From the NCBI GenBank assembly GCA_036571765.1, contig BROE01000019.1, positions 1,054,001 to 1,118,000 of the forward strand: a DNA stretch of 64,000 nucleotides, in the 5' to 3' direction. The notes under the pieces were generated by a model. It was not told the DNA's origin, did no database searches, and was given only the letters and a program-made list of their open reading frames with translations. The stretch comes from Plecoglossus altivelis. Taxonomy: Eukaryota > Chordata > Actinopteri > Osmeriformes > Plecoglossidae. This document shows positions 14,201 to 23,900 of the stretch, piece after piece (position 1 is the first letter of the stretch; every line of letters starts with the position of its first letter). The position numbers and the translations under genes were made by a program.

Positions 14201-17200
14201 AGTGTTATAGACACACATGGAGTCAAAATATTTTGTGTGCGAACAAGTTATGATGGTCTGCTTCAAAAGCACCAAATGCAATGTATAACAACTATCATGC
14301 TGTACCATATTCAATTGGTTTGCAATAAGTCTACAGCATGCCAACAATCAAGTTCTTTATTGCTTTGACACAGTGATATTTGTTTTTGTTTATACCCTAG
14401 ACCTTGCAGAAAGCGACTTACCATACACCCAAGCCATAATCGGTGGTGGGCGAGAGAACTACACTGGGAAGGAGGTGCTCATCCTAGGGGGTGGTGATGG
14501 AGGTATCCTGGCTGAGGTCCTCAAACTGAAGCCAAAGATGATAACCATGTTGGAGATATCCTTTCAATAGCAAGCTGAATCGTTGAGTGCTCATTTTAGG
14601 GAGGTCTGAAAGAGAACGTCCTGCTGACGAACAAAGTCACGAGGAAATGAGTACGATTCATATATTTCCAGTTTTTGAAAATTTGATCAAACTAATATGA
14701 AGAATAAAAAATAATAATAATTTTAAAAAAACATTTAAACAAAAATGTTCAAGGGTATACACTGGAGATCTAAATTAAGGAACAATTCACAAACGCTACA
14801 TTTATTTCTGAAATATTGTAAATCTTCAATGCTCAAACGTTTAGTTGTGGGTGCAACTACTTGAATGTTTTACAAAGTAACCAAGGTATTTCACCCAAAA
14901 CATAATTTAGTGGGAAAACGGTGATCAAAATGAGAGCAACTATCGAAGCACAAAATAGACCCTTACTGCAAATGACTTCAGCACATCTACATCCAACATC
15001 TGAACATAACTAGTTTCTCCTATTCCACTGACATGATCCTGGTCGACTCTTCTTCCGATGTCTTCCACAGTTCAGTAACCTTAGTGAGCTTCTTAGATAT
15101 AACCCTGTCAGCAATAATATTTAAATCGATTTTCAACAGGACTCTGGGCTGCCCATTTTGTCAGTTCAATTTTCTTATTTTCAATTAACTGGTGACACAT
15201 TTTGCAGTGTGACAAGGGGAATTGTCTTGCATGAAAATTGCGGGCTGATTGGGAGATGCTTGCAGGTAAGGATCTGCACATTGCTAAAGAAGGTTTTACT
15301 AAACATTTGATTCAACGTGTCATGTACTGTATACGAGTCCCAACTCCTGCTGCAGAAAATATCCCATTGCACTTCCTCCACCTCCTCTAACTGACTTGTT
15401 TACGCCTTTTTGGTTCAGTCTTTCCCCAGTTCAAAGTCAGACATAATGTTTCCCATCGGACCCAAGTAAATTAAACCTGCTCTCTTCACTAAAGTGATCT
15501 TTGGGCCAGTTCTCCTCTGACTACACATCATTCTCATCAGCTAAAGCTAGTCTAGCTGTTTTATTATCTCTTCTTATGAGTGGTGTGGCCACTGCAGAGT
15601 GGCCAATTTCAGTCAAAATTAGCTTAAATAGGGCCAATATAAGAGAACTGTAAATATTCTTTCCTGACCTCTGAAATCAGATGAGTACTGTCCTGTAGAA
15701 TGTAAAGTGCCAACATATTTTAATGCACACACATAACATCAATAGAGCCCCTGAAGGGATTAGTGGAAAAAAATCAATATAGTTATAGGAAACCCGTCCG
15801 GACAAGAAACTTTGTTCGAATGTGAAACGATCATGTTTGAATGTGAAAGGTTTTTTGCCCTGGTCCGTTGCAGGTTCCAATGTGTGGATAGCATTACCTA
15901 TAGCTTCATTGTCTTTATTCAAGACACCTGTATTGTTCACAACATTATTTACTGCTGCTGTTCAATTACACACATTGTGAAAAGCAAATAACTGCCTGTG
16001 GGTAGACCAGCAACATATAAATAAAACATACAAAAAAATTATATATATGAACAAAAGGGCAACAATACCCTTATTATTTAAGTACAACTATCCCTATCTT
16101 ACAATCGTGCCCCATCATTAAGTAGAATCTCCATGACAGTAAGGGTACATGCATACATTTTGGGGGTATGTTTGTAGTCATTTTTGATTCCATGATGTTA
16201 TGGTATTGTCTTGGTTTAGGAATCTTCATGCTAGACTAAAAGGTTGCGGTCAAATTGATAAAAGATCCAAGTTAGGAAGGGAACGACTGGGAAAGTTGCA
16301 TTCACTTTGAATCTACAGGGACTCAAACCTATGTTAGTGTGCACACTGTGCAGCATTTCTGTATACAACTGTAGTTGGCGGCCAAATATCTTCTAGTATT
16401 CCAAGGTCTCCCATCCCAGCTCCCAGTTTTGCTCTAATTTAAGACCGTTTCAAACTTTGATGTACAGTATTTGATAAAAAATCTAACTGATCTGTACTTC
16501 AATTATAAAGTATTATTAGATACTAAGGGAGGTTTGTGCCTAATGTACATACTAGACCTCATAATTGGCAAAGAGTGGCAACTTGGTTAGCCAGTGAGTG
16601 GGATTACTGTTGGGGATTTGTAGGGAACTGTCATCACTTAATTATGTGACATGATCATAGAGTAGGCAGGCTTGAAACGGGCCGCAGTAGTCTTCAATGT
16701 TGAGCTGTCCAGTTGTTGGTTTTGCATATTATCAAACAGGACTTTCTGCCTGTCCTACCATCATTGGAGGTGTTGTGACGTACAATATGCATTTACATAA
16801 GTCAAATGTCCTCAAACAAGGGTATGTAGACACTTTATTCAGCCCTAAGGGGAGTTTTAATTATTGTTATTGTGGTGCGATAGCAGGCAAGACAAATATT
16901 TAAGTCATAAATATTATGACTTTCTTCTTTTTTTATACAAACTTTCACAGTGTTGTGGTCACAGCAATTAGTCCTCATACTAACTATGGCCATTTCTGTT
17001 GGTCATCTGACAAAATGACCAATCGTATTTGTATAGAAACTCTATACAGAAACACGCAGGTTCAGTTAAAAACTGTATGCAGTCCCTGTGAGTCTCTTTG
17101 ATCGACTTGGAACTTGACAGTGCTTCATTTGTTAGATCCTTGACACCGCGTGCACATCGACCAGATGGTAATTGATGGTTGCAGAACACACATGAGGAAG

Positions 17201-20200
17201 ACTTGTGGAAATGTCTTGGACAACTTAAAAGGAGATTGTTACCAGGTGAGAATGAAGAGGTTGTATGTTGTGGAGCTCCTCCCCATAGGGGCTTATTGTG
17301 TTTGGGCCTATTGGGTTACCCTCCTATGAATAACTGAATCTAAATGTGTCCTCTGTCAGGTCCCCCCTATATAAGGTAACGTTAGCCTGCCAGTCATTTC
17401 ATTCAGTGATTTCAATAGGCTACATTATTTCATTTCTGCACAGGTTGCTGATATCTGAAGCCACTAAGAGCCGCCAAGATTCTTCAACCCCAAGAGAATC
17501 CCACTTATGCTCGCTTGGACCAAGAAACGTTCGGCTCATTCTTCACCGTCCAAAGCTCTACTCAGGGCTCACAGTCGCTGCTATGACCTGAAAAATAGTT
17601 CGGACAGCCACAAATGACACTTTTTGTGCCTCGGCCCACGTCATGCCGGGGATGACTTGATGTATTACCCTACACACCCGCACTGTGCTAGAGTCCCGTC
17701 AAGTCATTTTACGTTCATTATGGAGGAGGAGTCCCTCAACGGTTTTCTCTGCAATGGACTCTGAAAGAGAGAGTTCAGCCGCAGATGACAATGCAGAGGA
17801 CCCTTTGGATGCAGACTGGGCAAACCCCTCCAGCGAAGGCTGCTTCTTTCTCACCCAACCTTCCTCATTCCTTGTTGGGCCCAATCCTTTGGCCAATATA
17901 GTGAGAAATTGACTGCAAAACCTTCTGCCTGCCCAGTGACTTTGTGGAGAGATCTCACTGAGATTGGCCTTGACGCTGCCATTATCGTGGGCGCCCCTGT
18001 CCCAGAGAGGTCTTCAGACAATGGTCTAACGGGCAGGGAATCGACCCCATCTTGTAGAGATTTTCCGTCTTTTTGTGCAACCACTGTTAGCCGTCTATGT
18101 ATGTCACAAGGGTCTTGTTAGATATACAGTCAGGTCCATAAATATTGGGACATCGACACAATTCTAACATTTTTGGTGCTAAACACCACCACAATGGATT
18201 TAAAATGAAACGAACAAGATGTGCTTTAACTGCAGACTGTCAGCTTTATTTTGAGGGCATTCAAAATCATCCAATACATCCAAATCAGGTAAACAGTGTA
18301 GGAATTACAACAGTTTGTATATGTGGCTCCCTTTTTTTAAGGGACCAAAAGTAATGCGACAAAATAATAATCATAAATCAAATTTTCCCTTATTAATACT
18401 AGGTTGCAAATCCTTTGCAGCCAATTACAGCCTGAAGTCTGGAACGCATAGACATCACCAGACGCTGGGTTTCATCCCTGGTGATGCTCTGCCAGGCCTT
18501 TACTACAACCATCTTCAGTTCCTGCTTGTTCTTGGGGCATTTTCCCTTCAGTTTTGCCTTCAGCAAGTGAAATGCATGCTCAATCGGATTCAGGACAGGT
18601 GATTGACTTGGCCATTGCATAACAGTCTACTACTTTCCCTTCAAAAACTCTTTGGTTGCTTTTGCAGTATGCTTTGGGTCATTGTCCATCTGCACTGTAA
18701 AGCACCGTCCAATATGTTCTGAAGCATTTGGCTGAATATGAGCAGATAGTATTGCCCGAAACACTTCAGAATTCATCCTGTTGTTTTTGTCAGCAGTCAC
18801 ATCATCAATAAATACAAGAGGACCAGTTCCACTGGCAGCCATACATGCCCACGCCATGACACTACCACCACCATGCTTCACTGATGAGGTGGTATGCTTA
18901 GGATCATGAGCAGTTCCTTTCTCTTCCCATCACTCTGGTACAAGTTGATCTTGGTCTCATCTGTCCATAGGATGTTGTTCCAGAACTGTCAAGGCTTTTT
19001 TAGATGTCGTTTGGCAAACTGTAATATAGCCTTCCTGTTTTTGAGGCTCACCAATGCTCACTCTGGTGAAGTCTTCTCTTGATTGTTGACTTTGACACAC
19101 ATACACCTGCATCCTGGAGAGTGTTCTTGATCTGACCAACTGTTGTGAAAGGTGTTTTCTTCACCAGGGAAAGAATTCTTCGGTCATCCACCACAGTTGT
19201 TTTCCGTGGTCTTCCGGGTCTTTTGGTGTTGCTGAGCTCACCGGTGCGTTCCTTTTTTCTAAGAATGTTCCAAACAGTTGTTTTGGCCACACCTAATGTT
19301 TTTGCTATCCCTCTGATGGGTTTGTTTTGTTTTTTCAGCCAAATGATGGCTTGCTTCACAGATAGTGACAGCTCTTTGGATCTCATCTTGACAGTTGACA
19401 GCAACAGATTCCAAATGCAAATAGTACACTTGAAATGAACTCTGGACCTTTTATCTTCTCATTGTAATTGGGACAATTAATGATAATTCATAATAGTAAT
19501 TGGGAATAATACACACCTGGCCATGGAACAGCTGAGAAGCCAATTGTCCCATTACTTTTGGTCCCTTAACAAGTGGGAGGCAAATATGCAAACTGTTGTA
19601 ATTCCTACACCGTTCACCTGATTTGGATGTAAATACCCTCAAATTAAAGCTGACAGTCTGCAGTTAAAGCACATCTTGTTCGTTTCATTTGAAAACCATT
19701 GTGGTGGTGTATATAACCAAAAATGTTAGAATTGTGTCGATGTCCCAATATTTATGGACCTGACTGTACTTTGTTTACCTAACCTTTGGTGAAGCTTTTT
19801 TTTTGGCTGGAAGCAGACCACCCCTCAGGGGTATCTGCTTCCATCTGGTCCTGTGGAGGACCCCATCTGAACCGTTTGCTAATGCCTCCCCGCTTCTGGT
19901 ATCTCAAGACATATCCTGATGACAGCGAAGCATGAATGATCTCGGCACCTTATACACCCATGAGAACAGTCGGATCATCTCAGACGATTGGACATGGGTG
20001 TTGCTACATCCCAACCTTGCCTCAGTGCCTAAAGTACTCAATGGTATGTTTAAGGTGCAAATATATGACTTGAATGAGTTGTTTCCCTATCATTTAAGGA
20101 CCTAGAGGAAGAACGACTGCTCAAACTGTGCGCCTTACACTCTCTCACGCTACCTGCACGGCATCTGTTTAACTTAGTAGTTTACCTGCTAAGGGGGACA

Positions 20201-23086
20201 TAAGGTAATAACCTCTCTCTTCCCAGCAGCTTTCACAATGGTGATTGCTATCGCCATAGCTTGTGAAGTGATGGACTGACCCATGCCATTTGGCATTCTG
20301 ACTCATTTTACTAGAGCGGTGGCTACATGTGTAACCGCCCTTCTTGATGTGGAAGCAGCGTTGGGGTCATCACCTTCACCATATGTTCGCTAGCGGGGGG
20401 GGTTTGATGTTGCTGTGGTTGACTGAGTGCTTCATCTGGGATCTCCCTGACATGACCTATTGTGGTGGTGCTGTTTAAGCTTTCTTTGGCTGGCTCGTGG
20501 GGCCGGGAAACGTGCACGATCGCTCTCTATACTACATACTACCTTGCTTACACTTGTACTTTTCGGATGCGTCCGTCCCATTTCCATATGCGGCTCCTCC
20601 CTCCTGTGTCTACCTCTTGGGCCTCTGGATGTTTTTGGATGGATCTGGGGGCAGGGCTGTTTTGTGATACTGTGTCTGTTTTATTGCAAATCAACCTTGA
20701 CTTGAGCAATGTCGCGCTGGTGTTCTGAGCTTCTGTGACCAGGACTCGCTGGGGCTCTATATGGCCTTGCTCGCTGCACCTAAACCAATAGGAGCAGAGT
20801 CCCTGAACTCCACAACATAGAACAATGGTTATGGAGATAAGTGAAGTGGCGGCAGACCCTCATAGGGTTTATATCCCAAGGCACCTTTCTTCAACCTGGC
20901 TTATTTTACATCAGTTTTGGAAGAATTAACGGCTTCTTCGTCCTATATAGGGGGAACCTTACAGTGGCTTTCAATGATTGGCCACATGAACATAGAGGTA
21001 TAACCTAGTAGGAGCCTCATGGGCCTCCGCTCCACTCATAGAACTGGAGCTCTCTCTATAATCCACGTTATAGATGGGGTGTATTCAAGTTAAAGGTTTT
21101 CTCTCTTTTTTCACATTTCTCTCTCTGTCAAGATTAGTTCGATAACTTTAGAACAGTATTGTAATTTGTCAACCACCACACAAATGGTAAACAGTTTACA
21201 ACTGGCACCATAATCTCTGCTCTGTTCTGTCTCAGATCTTAGTGGAAGACTGTGTTCCTGTGCTGAAAAAATATGTGGAGGAAGGAAGAACCTTTGATTA
21301 TGTCATCAATGACCTTACAGCAGTTCCCATCTCTACAGCTCCAGAGGAAGGTGAGTGAGGCTTTTGCTTTCAGTTTCGTGTTACATACTTGTTTATTAAC
21401 ATCTGAAAATAAAATGGTCTCGCACAAGGATAGGCTGAAATGTGGACATCATAGTGGACATTACAACACTCTGTGTGATACAAGTTTGTATTACAGACAA
21501 TTCCTGTCAGACTAAAACCAGGCAAGGTTTCCAAATTGACACCTAGCTCCTTTCCTCTATTTTCTGATCATAGTGAAACTGCTTAAGTTAATCTGTTAAT
21601 TGAATTAACCTTCGTAAGGAACAAAAGTGTCTCGTGATAAGTATTCTGAAACTAGGCCCTGTGTGGTGACAATCTTTGTCCCCGTCTTAGACTCAACATG
21701 GGAATTTCTCCGTCTGATCCTGGATCTCTCCATAAAAGTAATGCGACCCAGTGGAAAGTATTTTACACAGGTGAGAAAGTAGACAAAATGACAAGTCATC
21801 ACGAGTCTCAGGTAGCAAATGGACCCATAACATTATGCTACTACGGAGCCTTGTAGCTGTCTGTTACAAGAGCAGTTGTTTCTCCTGGCAAATTCTTCAG
21901 CGAGAATTGATAGAATTCAAAAGTAAAATGAGTCAACACACTGAAATTAAAATGATCTACTTACAGCAGATATCTGTAGCTGTAGCGTAAGGATGTTTGA
22001 TATTGGTTTGCTACCTCAGACTACGATGGCCCTGAAGTGTAACACGCACCCACTAACAGGAGTATATCCCCCTGCCTGTGCACACGCTAAAAATGCAGTT
22101 GGAGGAAGCAGGACTAGCAGAAGAAAAAACAAATTGTCCACAACAGAATTACGAAAAGTACGACAGTAGTGCAAAAGTACGAAATTTGTGTTTTTTCTTA
22201 AGTACATTCCACATGCTGTGATAGCTAAACAACTGTCCTGTAGCATGTAACTCTGTCATTATCACATTTTGTCCTTTGTCGATGTCCATAGATTAGAAAT
22301 GACTCAGATTGACGAACTCTGTCATTTAGCATTTAATTTACAGCAGTTTGTGGGCTGCGGCTGTAGTGAAACAAGTACCACTCGCGTCAACGAAAATATT
22401 TCCACTCATGTCTGTTAGTACAGTTCTGATATGAATGTCAATTATGGGATGTGACCAAGGTACAGACCAGAAGCAATGAAGGTGGAGCCACAAATATTAC
22501 ATTGTGATGTCACATTCTATGACCCTTGTAAGAACGCAGACCTGCAGAAATATAAACCAGGCTTTAATCACACGAAGTGTGCAGTGATGTGACTGTAACC
22601 TAAAATTCAAAGCTAACTTGAGATAATTAAATACAGGTTGATTGACACATTTGTCCATGTGTATTTCAGCTTCTTATCTGTGGGTAGAACATTTGTTTAT
22701 TTGTGCCCCTAGGGTAACTGTGCAAACCTGACTGAAGCTCTGAGCCTTTATGAGGAGCAACTTGGAAAACTGTCATTTCCAGTAAACTTCTCCAAGGAGG
22801 TAGTATGTGTGCCCTCCTACATGGAACTGTATCCTTCCAATCTATTCTCACTCACAATCAATTTAATCGGTATCTTATTGGTTTACAAGATATATTGGAA
22901 AGGGGTATTTGTTCACCTATAACACAAACCCTACAATTCCACTGTCAGTCAAACCTCAATTTGACAATCATGTTGGACAGAACTATATCAGAAATTTAAT
23001 TTGTGTTTACATGCATACATAAAGTGGAAGCTTATACTCCTCAACAAATGTATAGGTGGGTTTTCTACACAATTTGGAAGAAATAA
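5202..23086 (+). CDS. sms: Spermine synthase, complete, 11 coding exons
   Basis: This cytosolic enzyme transfers aminopropyl from decarboxylated SAM to spermidine, making spermine. Exons: 5202-5247, 7976-8078, 10814-10901, 12318-12382, 12653-12828, 14401-14555, 17156-17245, 21236-21350, 21691-21770, 22713-22828, 23056-23086. Together they give 1065 nt and 354 residues (human 366). Human-like blocks appear in order: GLQSIFQEQ, RYWPTADGRLVEYDID, VYDEDSAYQNIKI, LILGGGDGG (Asp near 192, cofactor binding), KTCGNVLDNLKGDCYQ, DYVINDLTAVP (catalytic Asp near 267) and CVPSYMELWVFYT. The start was chosen because MALRHYTLDF matches vertebrate SMS and the exon ends in a phase-1 donor GTAAAC. All junctions keep frame. 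Introns after exons 6 and 10 are U12-type. No disruption was seen, so the gene should be active. Confidence 0.96.
9280..9328. repeat. Perfect palindrome, 23-bp arms
   Basis: Arms 9280-9302 and 9306-9328 are exact reverse complements around the 3-nt loop ATT. The arm begins TTGATTTATGCAATGG. It sits in sms intron 2. Nothing around it marks it as the end of a recognised transposon. Confidence 0.85.
9495..9935 (-). pseudogene. Fragment of an L2-like LINE reverse transcriptase
   Basis: Read on the minus strand, the sequence gives an RT palm block: MGISGTALQ, LSGRSYQVS and STGVPQGSVLGP. After a frame change it continues with a degenerate YYADDTQLY-like segment near 9580. This order is typical of L2/CR1-group non-LTR retrotransposons of fish. 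Frameshifts and missing ends show it is dead. It lies antisense within sms intron 2. Confidence 0.7.
10119..10330 (+). mobile_element. hAT-like MITE, copy B (full length)
   Basis: A 212-bp element with long inverted ends CAGGGGTCTCCAATCCTGGT and its complement, flanked by an exact 8-bp repeat GTGTAGAG (10111-10118 and 10331-10338). It is non-coding and is the same family as copy A at 1580-1729. It sits in sms intron 2. Confidence 0.88.
11494..11570 (-). repeat. tRNA-like remnant, probably a SINE head
   Basis: The minus strand reads GAGCTCAATCGATTGAG, then GGTCATGGGTTCCAGTCC, which resemble pol III A and B boxes at tRNA spacing. Stems are imperfect and no acceptor stem could be drawn, so it is more likely a SINE or tRNA pseudogene than a tRNA gene. 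Confidence 0.4.
13399..13447 (+). repeat. AAT trinucleotide microsatellite
   Basis: About 14 AAT units, with interruptions (AAC, ATG), lie in sms intron 5. It is an ordinary simple repeat, probably length-polymorphic. Confidence 0.85.
14556..17155 (+). other. sms: sms intron 6: U12-type AT-AC intron
   Basis: The 5' end reads ATATCCTTTC, an exact match to the minor-spliceosome AT-AC donor. Twelve bases before the end (A at 17143) lies TCCTTGAC (17137-17144), a perfect U12 branch-site consensus, and the intron ends in CAC. Splicing here restores MLE|IDQMVIDG, as in vertebrate SMS. No GT or AG at either boundary would keep the protein intact, so the AT-AC reading is strongly supported. A degenerate mariner-like transposase lies inside it. 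Confidence 0.9.
14930..15610 (-). pseudogene. Degenerate mariner/Tc1-type transposase
   Basis: Minus-strand reading across several frames recovers transposase landmarks in order: LVKRAGLIYLGP near 15500, MQDNSPCHTAK near 15210 (the second catalytic Asp region), and then SKKLTKVTELWKTSEEE and SVE.EKLVM near 15010-15100, the usual C-terminal region. In-frame stops and frameshifts are frequent, so it is a dead copy inside sms intron 6. The element ends were not found. Confidence 0.68.
18127..19766 (-). mobile_element. Tc1-like DNA transposon with about 230-bp terminal inverted repeats
   Basis: The 1640-bp element starts CAGTCAGGTCCATAAATATT and ends in the reverse complement, with TA on both sides (18125-18126 and 19767-19768). 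The inverted repeats run for roughly 230 bp (18127-18358 and about 19540-19766) with few differences, as in IR/DR-type fish Tc1 elements. The transposase reads on the minus strand and is broken. The two near-matching TIRs suggest fairly recent insertion compared with the neighbouring debris. Confidence 0.92.
18399..19386 (-). pseudogene. Tc1 transposase, frameshifted
   Basis: The N-terminal part (19386-19048) has the two helix-turn-helix blocks LSVKQAIIWLKKQNKPIRGI and SKSTIKRRLHQ, separated by the GRPR AT-hook. The catalytic core continues in other frames: ILWTDETKINLYQSDG near 18930 (first Asp), KHGGGSVMAWACM near 18870, MDNDPKHTAKATKEFL near 18660 (second Asp) and QSPVLNPIEHAF near 18600 (Glu). 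At least two frame breaks, between about 19048 and 18890 and near 18625, prevent a full protein. The canonical SPDLNPIE reads SPVLNPIE here. Confidence 0.88.
22829..23055 (+). other. sms: sms intron 10: U12-type GT-AG intron
   Basis: The donor is GTATCCTTCC, a near-exact U12 GT-AG donor. TCCTCAAC (23038-23045) matches the U12 branch consensus at seven of eight bases, with the branch A at 23044 only 11 nt from the final AG. Using these sites joins MEL to WVFYTIWKK and the stop. There is no pyrimidine tract before the AG, which also argues against a major-class intron. Confidence 0.85.
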
Positions 23087-23900
23087 AGGCATCCTATTTG
23101 ACCCCACCCCGACGGAAGGTGAAGAATTCGTACTGTAGTACTAACAGGGAAAGACAACACTGTTTTACCATTGCTCCATATGTTACTGGTTCTGTGTCTT
23201 TAACCTTTTTTTAATGTTTGTTTTTATTGTTTCATATCTAAACAATACCAGAGATTGTGTTATCGTTTGTCCTGATATTTTATGAAGAATTGTGTTTTGC
23301 ATGTAGCTGACTGTGAGACCCCTAGACATGACTCTTGGTCTTTATTGTACTTTACACCGGACCCTCTGACTGTCCCTTTCATTTATGTAAGAAGTATTTA
23401 CATTCAGGATGGTTTTTGGATTGTGTGATGTAGTTGAATCAGATGAATGCTTGTGCATTTCATTGTTTGTGTTTTCAAGCTTGTGCTTTCAAGGATGTGG
23501 AGTGTCAACCTACCCGATGAGGCTGAAGTGTCACACTGCATTATAAAAGGGAAAAGGGTCACTCTCTTAATTCTCGTCGTTCCTTGCTTCAGTAGCATTG
23601 GTGTGATGGTTGTATTATGTAGCACCTTCTACTGGATCTTATTTTTACATGATCAGTAGAGTTTTCTACAAATGTTTGAAGTCCATGTGCTGGAAGAGTC
23701 AAGTTTTTATTTTGTGTAGCATGCTTATACACAATGCACATTCAAGCCTTCGATAATTGATGTGGTGCTCTGTTTTATTTATTTGGTATTATTTCACCAA
23801 AGGCAGTTTTATCCCATCGGTAAAAAATGAATTTTGTTTAGTAGTGACAAGCAATTAAAAGTGAGCTGCAGAATTTGGAAGACCATGTTCTTGTAGTTTA
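23087..23900 (+). other. sms: sms 3' untranslated region and flank
   Basis: AATAAA overlaps the stop codon itself (AAA TAA AGG, 23082-23087) but is too early to be the only poly(A) signal. The following 800 bases are AT-rich and non-coding, with an AATTAAA variant near 23854. The true 3' end cannot be set from the sequence. Confidence 0.4.

Larger units (their letters stand above)
17265..21045 (+). mobile_element. Probable DIRS-like retroelement remnant with inverted ends
   Basis: The left end (about 17268-17390) reads GTGGAGCTCC..CCCATAGGGGC, then GGTCCCCCCTATATAAGG. The same pattern recurs reversed at the right end (about 20930-21045) as CCTATATAGGGGGAACC, then GAGCCTCATGGGCCTCCGC. An internal CTCCACAACATA (20807-20818) is complementary to TATGTTGTGGAG at 17262-17273. 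Inverted ends plus an internal complementary region are the DIRS plan. Short open frames (17346-17591, 17685-17912, 20462-20728) were not matched to a tyrosine recombinase or RT. A complete Tc1 element (18127-19766) is inserted in it. The class assignment is an inference. Confidence 0.42.
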
